Of a DNA stretch of 64,000 nt, positions 44,111 through 56,548 are shown piece by piece (the first letter of the stretch is position 1; the number at the start of each line of letters is the position of its first letter). Both the position numbers and the translations under genes were made by a program. The notes under the pieces were generated by a model. It worked only from the letters and a program-made list of their open reading frames with translations, was not told the DNA's origin and ran no database searches. Source of the stretch: Panicum virgatum (Eukaryota; Streptophyta; Magnoliopsida; Poales; Poaceae); assembly GCF_016808335.1 (NCBI RefSeq), contig NC_053149.1:16295714-16359713 (forward strand), read 5' to 3'.

Positions 44111-44882
44111 ATACTTGGAACATTCTAAAAGATTGTGGAAATCACAAGAAACTTTGCAATGCATGAGGATAAGATCATGCCAAAGTAAGAAGGTTCTAGA
44201 AGAGTGGAGAGCAAGTATGAGTAATAGTTATCATGCTTCATGGTGAAGTGTAGAATTCTCTAGAGGAAATTGTATGATAGGATAAAGATGTGAGAACTTT
44301 AGAAATGTAGAAGAGTGTAGAAGGTCGACACATGACAACACCATATGAATCATGGAGTCCTATAAATAGGGGTGTCCCACGCCCCTTTATCTGCAAGCAT
44401 AAGTGTAACATTAACAAGATAATTAAGTCTGGAGTTGACTTATTTCATTAGCAGATTTTTCTGGATGCTATTATCATTTAAATTGCCATGTATTTCTATC
44501 TTAAATGACAGTCGTTTTGCTGCTAATCAGCTAAACAAAGTACATAGTAGATTGGTGAGGCACCTTTTAACACCACTTCCATTTGACTCCAGCATATTTT
44601 GCTGGTTAAACAATCATATGTGAATTCTTGCTCAGCTTGAGCAGCCCACACACCGTCCCAGTCATCAGTTACCATCCATTGCTTAAATTTATCTTGTTTG
44701 TCCCAAAAACTCTGAAGAAAAATGAAAACCATGCCAAATCTAGTGGCATTCCACCGAATCAGCACCATGCGGTGGATCCAGTGGCTCGCCGCCGGAGACG
44801 AGGAAGATGGCCGGTGGCAGGGGCGAGCAGTGGAGGATCCTTCGGCGATGGCTCAGCTTGTACTCACTTGCGCGAGGAATGG

Positions 44883-44902
44883 ACCCCCCCCCCCCCCCCC
44901 CC
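44883..44902. repeat. Poly-C tract
   Basis: An uninterrupted run of about 20 C residues, followed by GGGTTTGGGCTGGG. Such tracts are error-prone in sequencing. Confidence 0.9.
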
Positions 44903-45103
44903 GGGTTTGGGCTGGGCCAGTTTGGTTTGGGCGCGGATTCAAAATGGACGAAACATTTGGGCCGTAAGGGAAAAAATCGAACCCACCAAGAAACGTGATT
45001 ACCTATTTTCCTTTTTTCTTTTGCTGAGAATTTTCTCCTTTGTTTCACTGCATGCATATGGTAGTTTGTTGTCAGCACTTAATAATTTGTTTGTCGATTG
45101 CAG

Positions 45104-45765
45104 ATGATGGTCTTCCCGAGTCTGTTGATTGGGAAGCAAGTGGTGCAGTGAACAACCCCACAGGATCAGGGAAGATGTGGCAGCTATTTGGCACACGTGG
45201 GCATCGGATCGATCTAGAGAATTCATCAGATAAAGTATAAAGAGTTGCCACTCCTGTCTGTGCAACAGATCCTTGGCTGTGCTACAAGGAATTTGAAGAC
45301 TGGGACAATAGAGGGTAAAGGGTGTTTCTTTGGCGGTGTTCATGAGGCATACAATCATGTGATGAAGCATGGAAGTGTTGCATATAAGTCTTATCCTCTT
45401 CGTTGGTTGTGGGGGCACGGAAGGTGTCGTCAAGCAGGTATGCAAGTAGTCGCATCAATTGATGGCTACCGTGGGAATGAGCCGACTGAGAAGGACCTCA
45501 TGAGGGCTATTTCAAAGCAACCCGTGGCTGTCAAGGTGTAACTTGTCCGGAAGAATTAAGAAGGAACTACAAAGGAGGAATCATTGAATTTGAAGACTGG
45601 CCTGCCTTGGATGGTGTGGATGATAAAGACAACCATGTAGAGCTTCTTGTCAGCTTGGCAAGGATGATAAAGGAAACTTATTCTGGAAGATTATGAACTC
45701 TTATGGAACATCCTAGGGAGATAGAGGGTTTGCTTATCTCCGGTACGGCATCAACCGCTGCTGCA
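45104..45765 (+). pseudogene. Papain-type cysteine protease pseudogene
   Basis: Blocks of a C1A peptidase occur in order: LPESVDWEASGAVN (start of the mature domain), LPLLSVQQILGCA, CFFGGVHEAYNHVMKHGSVA, ASIDGYRGNEPTEKDLMRAI, then SKQPVAV and YKGGIIEFEDW. The region that should hold the catalytic Cys block is scrambled and ends in a stop near 45238. Another stop follows VAVKV, and the conserved NSYGTSWG motif has TAG in place of Trp (45714-45716), followed by GDRGFAYLRYGI. At least three lesions and no catalytic Cys make it dead. A TTGCAG acceptor precedes the first block. Confidence 0.88.
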
Positions 45766-45799
45766 TATGTTGTAACATGTATTGCTGCTTGCTCTAGTA

Positions 45800-46752
45800 G
45801 TCGAGTGATAACTAAGGGGGAAAAAAATCTGGGCCTAGGCGGGAGAGGCGACCGCCTAGGGCCCATGGCCACGAGGGGCCCAGGATAAAATATGCATACA
45901 CCTATACACGATACACATTAGGCCCAGCCGGCTGCAGGTCTGGTGCCTCGATCGCTCAGCAATCAGGGGCAGGGGCTCGATCGCTCGGCTTGGCATTGGC
46001 AATCGGAAAGAACTGAAACATCGCGTCGTCTGTCATCGGCTTCGCAGACTTCGCTTCTGCCTTTTGGCTGCGGCCGCCCGCCCACCCACCCACCCAGCGA
46101 CTGGTGATCGACCGCCGCTCTGCCTCAGCAGTCAGCACTCGTCCCCTCCACCGCAGCGGCACTTTGCAATCAACAACAGAAAATCAATGAGTAACTAATT
46201 TAATAATCTGTTACTTCGTAACTGTGTTGAATACTTAAATTTCTAGGTTTAAACTTCTAATCACTCTTTATTTTCCTTTATAATTTAGGTGTTAGAATGT
46301 TTCTCAAAATTGAAATTTTTGAAAAATTGTTTGTGGTCAACTATGTTAAGATTAAATGGCTTGGCTATGTGTAGCATTGACCATCTTGGACATCATTGAT
46401 CTTGATACTATTATTAATTATTTTGCATCAAGAAATGCCCAGAAAAGTTCTTTTTGAAAGTCTGAAGTATTTGATTGAAAACACCATCTTGGACATCATT
46501 GATCTTGATACTATTATTAATGATTTTGCATCAAGAAATGTTTGGAGATTTTTTTCGAAGGACTGAGGTATTTGAGGTAATTATACTAGTTTTTTTTGCC
46601 ATTCTTTTAGTTTGTACTATCCATAATGTTCGTAAAAAATTTAACATATATCATTATTACTACTATATCTTTTATCACGTTGTACAAATAAAAAAAGAAG
46701 CGCCCATAGTGTCTAGTTCGCTCCAGGGCCCCCGAAATCATAGAGCCGGCCC
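45800..46752. mobile_element. Diverged TIR-element remnant with internal direct repeat
   Basis: The right end read inversely begins CAGGGCCGGCTCTATGATTT, a typical start for plant hAT elements. The left end is poorly preserved (CTGGGCCTAGGCGG...). A block of about 57 bp (CCATCTTGGACATCATTGAT...GCATCAAGAAATG) is repeated at 46380-46436 and 46482-46540. The right end abuts the duplicated LNK flank exactly. Confidence 0.5.
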
Positions 46753-46754
46753 TG

Positions 46755-47335
46755 CTTTTTCCCAACTACGACGATGATGGCCATGTGTTTGCGAAGATGC
46801 AATACAAGCAGAAATCTGTACATGCTGCTGTGAAATATCTCTTTTTTCCTTATTTACATCAGAAGATTACGAGCAGAGGAACATTATACATGACTAGCTG
46901 CCGTTTTATACGCTTGTGCGTGTTGCTGTCTAGAGCACTTTGCCTGATTCTGGCAGTAAAACATTTGTCATTTCAAAGTTTATCTGCAACACAATGTAAT
47001 GCTACTACTGTTTTGTGCAGTCCCTTGTTTTCTTTTAATGTGTTTGAACTTTTAACGAAGGATCAGGTGATCCAAGACATCCGAAAAACGAGATGTCACT
47101 TTATACTCCTGAATTGAATTTTCCAGACGAGTGGGTTGAACGCTTGAACTTTATTAGCACATGAATTCGATGGTTACGATAGGTCCACTGTACTGCGACG
47201 AGTTGTTTGCCTGAACCACCAAGTAAAGTTCGTTTTCTCTTGTTTTTCCTACCCAAAACTATTTAAATTGGCACGAGAAAGAAAATGGAAAAGAAAATTT
47301 TGATTAGGAGGATCAGATTGGCTAGTTGAAATATT
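46755..47335 (+). repeat. 3' flank of LNK-like gene, copy 2
   Basis: Homologous and co-linear with 42215-42730, beginning at CCCAACTACGACGATGATGG. No LNK coding exon precedes it; a transposon remnant does. Confidence 0.9.
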
Positions 47336-48258
47336 CTAGGAGAGGAAAACAAGTAGAATTTTTTATTAAATATGCTATAAACGAACAAAGTAAATTATTC
47401 AGATAGTTATAATTTCTTTTAATAAAAAGATGGGGGTATAGCATGGCGCGGATGTGATTGCGATAAGGAAAAAGATGTGATGTGAACAAAACGTGAACCT
47501 CTTCCTTTCTGGGCCAGATGCGTCAACAGGCCAGCTTGTTACTCGAAGGCCCATAGACATTTTGGCATTTCGATTGTCTGAGGATTACGATTAACTGTGA
47601 GGCACCTATTTCTCCATCAGATATTCAGATAAGAATCTTTAAAAAAAAGCAGCATAAACTACGAGCATTAGTCCACTAAATTGCTCCAGTTCAAATTCAT
47701 CTGTAACACAGACAATTGTAACCGGAAAGATCCCAGGTGCTTGAAGAGGAGACATAGGTCATGGCCCCAGAGTGTCACACACCTGGTAACCAGAACCATC
47801 AGAATCTTTCATGGCCCAGCAAAAAAAATTCAAACGCACGCCAAAAAGGAAAATTGCGAGCCACGGTATACCAATCTGGCAATCAGTCATGAATCTGAGC
47901 TAAAAAATGTAATTTACATTTGATCTTTCTGCTCTACAGCTACAACAGCAGGCAAAGGCGCAGGCCACAGGCACACACACTGGCTGGAGGCTCATTGAAG
48001 GCTTACAGCCCCCCTGAATAGGAAGCAGTCTGCGACCGTGCGACCGTGCGGAGTCTATGCCTGATGATATCAAGTTTACACCCGTGTCCAGCTACCAGAT
48101 TTGTTTGTCACCTCATGTTCTAACCCGTCACCCGTGTACAACAGCACGACAGAGGAAGTGGCCGTCCACAGAGCACAGCAATGGTCAATGGAAGGTGTGT
48201 CAATTGAGCAATCTGATGAATGGCCACAGCTGGCGATGGCGAAATAGTCTCTTCTTTG
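47336..48258. other. Intergenic and F-box 3' flank
   Basis: No gene is recognised. The last 200 or so bases are probably the 3' UTR of the minus-strand F-box gene. Confidence 0.5.
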
Positions 48259-51252
48259 CTACTCCAGGATGTCTGTTGGCCACAGCTGCCTCCACTTGGA
48301 GATGTCCTTCTTGCTGCGGAGCTTCCTTATCCCGCCATAGAACCCGTCGCCCTCGTTGCCCTCTTCCCTGTGGTCCTTCCTGTTCACCAACGCTTGCCTC
48401 CATCTTGAGCCAGGCGTGTATTGATTGAACTCCAGCACAACGGTATCTGCGACATAAAAAAGAGTTAGGTTATTTAACAGTAGCAGTATTGCAAAAAAAA
48501 GGCCTCAAATGAATTACTAGTACTTCAATGCATGTTCGTGCTTCTGTTACTAAGAATAACCTCAAATGGTATCCAATCCGTTCAAAATGCATGCTAACAA
48601 GATATTTGAGTTCAACTATTTTTAAAATGAACAATGTTTTTTTTATTCATACAGACGAAATGGATCAGCAACAACAATTTGATAGCCCATTTATTATAGC
48701 TGCAAAGATTGTTATTCTGCACATGTAACATCCTACATGCATCTAACACTAGATTTTATTCAGACTCCAGATTTCAGAAAATGTGATGCTGACCTATGAA
48801 TATATCAATTTTAAACGAACAGATGAAAGTTTAGTGCCTAAAATAGATGATCTGTCACATAATAAAATAGGTTGAACATGTCCATATATATCTAAACCCA
48901 GCTTTTTTTTTCATAATCATATAAAAAATGGTAGTCCAGTTTATTTAGTAGAAAACCCAGTGTACAAAGCTTCTAGCAAAGTTAAGGTCAAACATATATT
49001 ACATATCTTAATTGACCATTTTGCTTTCTGTAATGAATGCGTAAAATGAGTCTGAGAGACTGAAACCATAATTTCGTTTTATAATAATGTTCTTTAGACT
49101 TTGCAGGCATGCAGGCATGTTCATGGCTATCAACAGCAGATGTGCTTGCGACAACTTTGCAATTATTAATCAACTCAATAAATTAGCTATTTCGCTTAAA
49201 GATATTCTCACCACTAAGATGACACTGACAAAAGTGTTCATTTCCATCACATGACTCCAAGTGGCCAACAACCCCATACCACCAGCCTGCCAAACATAGA
49301 AATGCATGAATAAACACACTATACACCGGCAAAAAAAAAAATCCTCGCCACTATCTGAAAAGATTATCATATGCCATATGGCGGTGTTTAATGATTCCAC
49401 TGCACAGCCTAAAGCAAGCTTTTCATTGTTGGGTGCTTGGGAACATACCATATGGGAATTCTTTATTCCTTCTCCACTGAATCTCGATATGGTCGCCAGG
49501 CCGGAGTTCATGTAGGCAGTCGGAGGCATGTAGGTCATGTGCAAGAGTGTCGACAGGCGGTGCCCTGACCCTGTCCCATTGCACCCCATCCTCCAAGACC
49601 ACAGTTCGCCGCCCGTGTGGTGGATACCTGGCACATCAATCATTTTAAGAGCCAGAGAGGCAATTTGAATTTTCAGTGGGTAAAGATAATCTTGATTCTA
49701 AGTTCTATGTGTTCATCACATAATCATCAGAATATAAACACAATCTTTCCAACCATCAAAGGGGAAAAACAGAGAAGTTATTAATACCTTGCACGGAATG
49801 TGTCGGAATGGTAATCATAGCTGAGCTCTGCATCATAGCATGACATCATGAACCCAACATGGCCATGCTGCAAAACAGAAACGAAGCTTCAGGATTTGCT
49901 TCAACAAACATGAGGCAATACTAATGGCACTGTTTAGATCACTTTGCATTTTTTGATTTTTGAAAGAAAATCTTCAACATTTAAAATATTAAATGTAAAC
50001 TAATCACAAAACTAATTATAGATCTTATCTGTCAACTACGAGACGAATCTAATGAGCCTAATTAACCCATCATTAGAGCATGTTTCCTGTAGCATTACTG
50101 TAGTAATTTAGTGTCTAATCACGTCCTAATTAGGCTCATTAAATTCGTCTCGCGATTTACAGTCCATTTGTGTAATGCGATTTATTTTTCGACTACATTT
50201 AGTACACCATGCAAGCGATTTACAAAAATTTTGGATTTTGGGTTTTTACATCTAAACAGGGCAATAGTCAATATGAACACATATGTAAAGCTAGTAGCAT
50301 AGCATGTAACAGGCCTCAAAAGGGGAAATTAATTTAAGCCAGAATTGCCGGTCGATGAACCCGTCCAGATTCAGCTCAGCTGGACCCTAAGAAGCAAGTC
50401 TATTCATCAACCAAATTAAGGCCTAAAGATTTCCCTACAAGTTCATTCTGGCAACTGGACACTAACTGGTCAGCAATTAGCACCACTGAGCACAAATAAA
50501 GAGTGCTAATTAGCACGCTTTGCAGTAATGAAACTGTCAGTAACTGACAAGATATGGGATGGTACCTCGCGGTTGTAAACCTGAGCCGGGAACCAGAACT
50601 TGCCGCTTTCCATGGACAGATACCACGACATGGTGGAATCATCCAGCACAGGGCCGGAGGACTTGCCGCTGTCTGCCCTGGGCCGCATCCAGGACACCAC
50701 CGGACAGACGCAGGACAGCGCGGCAAGCCACCTCCGGCGCTTGCCGCCGCCGCCCGAGACGGAGCCCGCGGCGCTGGACCGGCTTGCGGACGCCAGGTGC
50801 GCCCTCCACTCGTCCCTGGCGGCGCGGCCCAGGACGCGGCCCCACTTCTCCGACATGTGGCGCTCCCAGAGGTGGTCGCTGCGGCAGCGCTCCCGCATGG
50901 AGCGGCAGACGGCGGTCATGCTCCGCAGCTCCGCCGGCGGCAGCCTCTCGAGAATGCAATCGATGGCCAGCTCGGGCAGGTCGAGCACCGACGGCTCGCC
51001 GCCGCCGGCTGCGACCTCCTCCGCATTCTCCACCATTGCCGCCGCCCGCTTCCTCTTGAAGGATGGCATGAGCGGCATGGTCTCCGGGGCAGCCGCGATG
51101 CCGCCGTGCAGGCGGAGGCCCGCCAGGAATCCGAGCAGCGAGAGCGCGAGTTGCTGGAACAGGGAGGCTAGGAACAGTCTCATGTCACGCGCGCATGGCT
51201 TGGACAGGAAGAGCAGGCAGGCAACGACGAAGGCGGCGAGCAGGGCAAGCAT
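48259..51252 (-). CDS. F-box protein of the At2g26850-like family
   Basis: Five minus-strand exons, 51252-50566, 49867-49788, 49627-49449, 49286-49212 and 48446-48259, have canonical junctions and matching phases and encode 402 residues. Residues 1-18 and about 25-48 are hydrophobic, suggesting membrane association. The F-box covers about 88-133 ([20 protein letters not shown], then [19 protein letters not shown]). The C-terminal half is the family-specific domain: [65 protein letters not shown] and [12 protein letters not shown], ending in WPTDILE. F-box proteins supply substrates to SCF ubiquitin ligases; the substrate of this subfamily is not known to me. All exons look intact. Intron 1 contains a MITE. 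Confidence 0.95.
49927..50262. mobile_element. MITE in F-box intron 1
   Basis: The ends GCACTGTTTAGATC and GCCCTGTTTAGATG (inverse) match. The interior has the inverted pair GAGACGAATCTAATGAGCCT / AGGCTCATTAAATTCGTCTC. It belongs to the same family as 52090-52432. Confidence 0.8.
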
Positions 51253-52089
51253 CAGCGCGCGCCGGCGGAGTAGCGCGCTGCCGCTGCCGCTGCTCCGTGT
51301 GGATAAAGAGCAGGCGAAGCCACAAGCAGTGGGGTTGCTGTTGCTGCTACGACCAAAACCGCATCAAGAGCTCGCCTTTTATCCCTTTTGTGCCGCTTTC
51401 TTTCGCCGCCCGATCGGAGGAGCCGTGCGGGTGACGCGATGGAACCCACTTTGCGACAGGAAGGAGAAAGGAAAAGCGCAGCGAGAGAACAAAAAACAAT
51501 AAAATTAGGTCGGATTCGACCGAATCGAAGCCCGGGGATCGGGGCAAGCCAAGGACACTTGTTGCCGAGCCGCTTGTTCTTGGATTGATTCGAGCTCAGC
51601 GGCCAGAAACAGCTCGAATTCGAGCTGAATTTGGGCCTGTTCGAGCTCGGAAACCGCAGGAGGTGCCCGAGATGGGATCTCCGGAGCTGGAATGGGCGTC
51701 TTGGAGCGAGCGAAAGATCAATGAATGATCCTAGCAAGAATGGGTGGGGCGAAAAAAAAAAGGTGGGATCTTGGAAGGAGATACGAGATACGAGAGGGAG
51801 TTGGTGAGAGGGGAGCGTGGTGAGTGACCGGGGGAAGGCAAGGGTGGGGCCTTCCCGAGCTCACCGATGCCTGCCTCCCCTCCCTCCCCTCCTCTCTCTC
51901 TCTCTCTCTCGCTTCCAAGAAGGAAGGCTGGTGCCAAGACGAAGACGAAAAGAAAAATGGAATAGGGGGAATCGCAAGTGGAGGAGAAGAGTATTTATGG
52001 GGCGCAAATTGCAGGTAGTTTTTCTTCCTTTCTTGCCGCTCTCCTTGTTTGTAGCGGTTTGCCCCTGTATCTTTTACATGTAAACGCTG
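51253..52089 (-). other. Leader and promoter region of the F-box gene
   Basis: A (CT)n run at about 51893-51911, read as (GA)n on the minus strand, lies about 640 bp upstream of the start codon. No TATA box is clear. Frames on the plus strand here are shadows. Confidence 0.45.
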
Positions 52090-52432
52090 TAAACATAAAA
52101 AGTATCACATCAAATGTTTTGACACATGTATGGTCATATCGAATGTTTTGACACATGTATGGAGTAGTTTATTCACCAAACTTTTTATATGGATGAGCTG
52201 TAAATCGCGAGACGAATCTAATGAGCCTACTTAATCTATAATTTGCAACAGTGATGATACAGTAACCATCCACTAATTATGGATTAATCATGGATTAATT
52301 AGCATCATTAGATTCGTCTCACGATTTACAACTCATCTGTGTAAAAAGTTTTGTAAATAAACTTCATTTAATATTTCAAATTAACAAGATTTCTTTGCAA
52401 AATTTTTACACGTAAACAACTAAACACAGGCT
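52090..52432. mobile_element. MITE related to the one in F-box intron 1
   Basis: It contains CGCGAGACGAATCTAATGAG and, inverted, CATTAGATTCGTCTCACGAT. The right end AACTAAACACAGG matches the family terminus; the left end is diverged. A 27-bp block ending in TTTTGACACATGTATGG is repeated near 52110-52160. Confidence 0.7.
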
Positions 52433-53060
52433 TTGGTCCCATGCCCGCTTGTTTTTGGCTATCGATTTTTCTGTTTTTTTTTTTGGAGCAGCAGGGGATT
52501 TAGGAGCCGTCGAGCTCCAATAATTGGGAGCCATGCGTTCGCTCGCGCACGTTTAGGACCAATCATACAGGGTTAGGCTGGAGGAGAGATGGGACGGGGA
52601 CGACGGCGTCCAACGGATTCATGGCCAAATTTGGGGGGAGAAAGATATGAGCAAAACGAGATTGTTTTTATGGAGATTTTAGAGGCAACACTAAGTCTAG
52701 AAATAAAGAGCCTGCTTGCTCACTCGCTTAGCTTCAGACATCGATGACAATAACGACAATACAATTATACAAGGGACACGTTGCACGGTGGATGACAAGT
52801 GAAGGTTTTCTCCTAACCAACACCATAGCACGCGTTGGGTGTTAGAGGCATGGTTCCCCATGGTCAACATGATTAAAATTGTATGCAAGTTTTACATTTA
52901 AATATACGGCCGGCTGTAATAGCATCTTTACCAACATATATACTAGTCTTAATGTAGAAGTGGTACAGAAATGTTAGAAGCACATAACAAGAAAGATGAA
53001 TTGTCATAAAGACGAGGATGGAGGAAGATGGTAAACTGTTTTGTAAGTGGCTATATTTGT

Positions 53061-53174
53061 AGTGGGGCTAGTGAGCCCGAGTGGCTCCTGGAGCTAGCCC
53101 CCAGGCCAGCGACCGGGGTTCGATCCCCCGCGTTGGCACCGGAGAGGCCCTCTGTTACCTCTCTTAGTGAAAAA
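53061..53174 (+). mobile_element. Short tRNA-derived SINE
   Basis: 114 bp with a box-A-like GAGCCCGAGTGGCTCCTGG and box B GGTTCGATCCC (53117-53127), and a short A-rich tail. It is flanked by AAGTGGCTATATTTGT (53045-53060) and AAGTGGCCATATTTGT (53175-53190), a 16-bp duplication with one mismatch. 52433-53044 shows nothing recognisable. Confidence 0.85.
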
Positions 53175-53820
53175 AAGTGGCCATATTTGTGAATTTTTCT
53201 TTTAAATAAAGTTCATATTGCTATTAGTTGTTAAGAAGGCCATAACTAGAAAATATGAACTTAGAATATGGCTTGTTGTTAGACGTGTCGTAATTTCTAA
53301 GCCAGTACTTAGTTCGTTGCAATAACTTTGATTTCCTATATTTTTGTCCCACCTATAGGTATGCTTTAACAAAAAAAAAAACTAGTCCAAGATGTGGCCA
53401 GGAAATTGTTGGCTATACTACACGATCGATCTTGACATGATTGGGAGAGGTCCGCTGTCCGCATGCTTTCTCTGCTACAACCAGTGGCGGCTAAGAACTT
53501 CAAGTTTGGGTATTCAAAAATTCAAGATGCAAAGCAAAATGATTGTTTTATACCAATATTAACATCATATATACATTTAGTTATACATTTAAATACTATA
53601 GATAGCAAAAATAATGGATATTCAATGGATATCATTGCATACCAAGTGGGCCCGCCCCTGGTACAACGTGGACGATAGGACCAACCGCATTCGTTGCCAA
53701 TAGTGCTACTGTAGTCTTCGTACTGTTTATTTTGATCTGGACCGTTGATTAGATCTGGCGGTGCTACTGTGACTAAAATGCGGTTACACTAGCAGTTGTG
53801 CAGGAAGTATTTCCTACATA

Positions 53821-54077
53821 CTCCCTCCTTCCCCGTTTATAAGGCATGGTGGAACATGACACGGTCTTCTAAACAACACTTTGACCATTTATTTATCATA
53901 TATTATATCACTTTTGATTATAAACTTATAATCATTGTAAAATATATTTGATTATGAATCCAATCATATGAAATTTGCATTATAAAAATAAAAATTTAAT
54001 AGTCAAATTATTGGTCAAAGATGACAAGGTTTGAATCTTGATATACGTGTATGCCTTATAAACAGGGAAGGAGGGAG
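53821..54077. mobile_element. Stowaway MITE
   Basis: The ends CTCCCTCCTTCCCCGTTTAT and, inverse, CTCCCTCCTTCCCTGTTTAT have one mismatch in 20. TA flanks both sides (53819-53820, 54078-54079). Confidence 0.95.
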
Positions 54078-54079
54078 TA

Positions 54080-55875
54080 ATTTGGCAAAATAGATGTGGT
54101 AATAATGAAAGCGAAGCAAGCAAGATATGAAATTTGGCTCTTCTTGAATGCCCTAGTTAAAGTGAGCCCAAATCCGGTGTTGACTGTGCTAAATTTTGAT
54201 AACGAGAGGGAACCATAGGGGGAAGTATTACTCGTACATATTAATTCTTTTTTGGAAGGCTCTCTGCTAATTCTCATGAGACATGTTAGGGAAAAAAACA
54301 GAAACTTTAAATTCCCATAAAAATCAAAGACAGCCGCGCCATCCCATCTCATTGAAACCAGAAACATCCTTCCATCAATTCCATAGAATCTAATACCATG
54401 GTTCCATTCCTTCTCTAAAAAATTATCCACATGAAAACAGTCTAAAAACTCTAAATGTACGTTTAGATTACCCACATATGTTAATATGAAAACATTCTAA
54501 AGTAATTTCATAATATTTATAGCGAAATGGCTTCTAGTTTAGCCATTAGAGCACCTGAGTAATATCCGGTAGACCTAAATTCAACCCTCATCGGAGTAAA
54601 TTAAAAATATGTATGAATCAAATAAAAAACTTACATAAAAATAGGTGGGGCCTCCCCAGCTAATATTTGTCAAAAAAAACTCATAATATTTATAAATAAT
54701 ATACACATATACCATATATTTAAAAAGAATATAAAATAATCTTCTAATTTGCATCTAAACTACCCACCTCCACCGTTATTAAGAATAACCTAAAATAACA
54801 CCTAAATATGAATCTAAAAACAAACCCAAAAGTACTCACGTATATTCTCTAGATTAAATTACGCACTTCTACCACTGTTATAGAAAAACTAAATTACATG
54901 ATGCTTGTAACAAACACGCTTGAATTAAAGATAAGAAAACTGCAAATACGGATGGATGTCCTAGTGTCATGTATTTACAACCTGAGGGGTATTATTGGTA
55001 TTCAATCATAATAGAGATGAACGAGAGATAGAGAGAGTGAGCAAAGATAAGCAAGTTTGATTAGTTGTGGGTTCCATACTTATTTAATTAGAATTTGTAA
55101 CAATGATGTCTTTTAAAATTACTAGCCCGTACTCCTGCTTGAATTGATAGACTAGATTGCATAATTGATGTTCAATTATAGAAACATAAGGGTACAAAAG
55201 GAAGGGACACCCTGGGCAACACGTATGTTTCGAGGTCCAAGCTAGTTTGATTCCCGCCCCTAGCTATAGGAGGTAAGGGGCAGTCAGCACTATGAGATGA
55301 TGAGGCTACGTGGGAGTCTAATTCGCACAGAAAGGGGCCGAGGAAGAAGAAAATAGATTTCAAGTGGCTACAAGATGGGCGTGAAATCTTTCCCTGGCTC
55401 CTACAGTCCTATTGTTAGTTGAATGTCATAGACAAATGGGTGGGCCTTGACCGTGCTCGAGACCCTGCTGATGAGAAGGCCGGCGATCCTGTACGTAGTG
55501 GGGGAAGTAGAATTTTGTATAATTGACGTGTCGGTTAAAGGATGATTAACCAAAAGTCGAGCGGTTTATTATTATTCGGTACTACTCCAACTAAGGAACC
55601 TAAGATACATCTTCATTTGGCGACGCCTATCAGCTCCCACATAAGGAAAGCGAATGCACATATATCCTATTAGGGTTATGGGTATACGTAGCACTAAAGC
55701 TATGCAAGTTGAAAGCATAGTTACATGACCTACATCAGCTGCATGAACTTTTTTTAATGTCCATCAGCTAGATGACCCACTAGTATAATTAATTAATGTC
55801 CAAGGTATTTAATTTTTCTGAAAATTAACAAGATACATATATAGATTCACAACATGAACTTTTTTTTTTACCATT
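54080..55875. other. Intergenic, AT-rich, no gene
   Basis: A weak tRNA-like word series near 54530-54600 (AATGGCTTCTAGTTTAGCC) may be an old SINE. Nothing else is recognised. Confidence 0.5.
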
Positions 55876-55878
55876 GTA

Positions 55879-56521
55879 CACTACGAGAAAATGGCTCATT
55901 CGTCCGCGGCATTTAGTACCGGGCACATTTTGGTCCGGTACTAACATTGTCCCGGGGTCATTTGAGTACCGTGCCAAAATTTAAACGTCCCCTGAGCCAT
56001 TTTAGTACCGGCCCAAGACACCGGCCGGTACTAAATGTCGTCCTTACCATTTTAGTACCGGCCCAAGACACCGGCCGGTACTAAAAGACGACATTTAGTA
56101 CTGGCTAGTGTCCTGGGTCGGTACTAAATGGCTCTCTACGAGTTACTTCAAAAGGAATGCATCTTCTACCCAATCACATCTGGTGCATAGGTGGGATGGT
56201 AAGGAAGCTACGTGCTAGGCTGGAGGTCATGGGTTCGAATCCTCGCGACCGCGCACGCGCATTTACGCATGAAAAATTCGCGTGACTTGTGACTTGTGCG
56301 GGCCTCCCGGGTGTTCGTCAAATTTTTTCTTTATTTTTGGGTGGAAAACCATTTAGTACCGGTCCGTATTACCGACCGGTACTAAACTTCCACTTTAGTA
56401 CCGGGCGTTTTGACCGGTACTAAATGGCACGCCATTTAGTACGGGCCAGTCGGTACCGGTCAGCTGCCTGGTACTAAAGGGGGGTTGCTGACCGGTACTA
56501 ATGTTGATTTTTCTAGCAGTG
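55879..56521. mobile_element. Non-autonomous CACTA element with tRNA-like cassette
   Basis: It opens CACTACGAGAAAA and closes TTTTTCTAGCAGTG, flanked by the 3-bp duplication GTA (55876-55878 and 56522-56524). The subterminal regions carry many copies of TTTAGTACCGG in both orientations. The centre has box B GGTTCGAATCC (56232-56242) and TTCGCGTGACTTGTGACTT, as in the element at 2887-3254. It has no coding capacity. Confidence 0.93.
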
Positions 56522-56548
56522 GTATACATATCCCTATATATTTTGTTA

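Noticed and set aside
50554..51502. Plus-strand frames of 205-300 codons
   Set aside because: Shadows of the GC-rich first exon of the minus-strand F-box gene.
56186..56250. Possible functional tRNA gene
   Set aside because: Box B is perfect, but the cloverleaf stems and anticodon arm cannot be drawn convincingly and the sequence lies inside a CACTA element.
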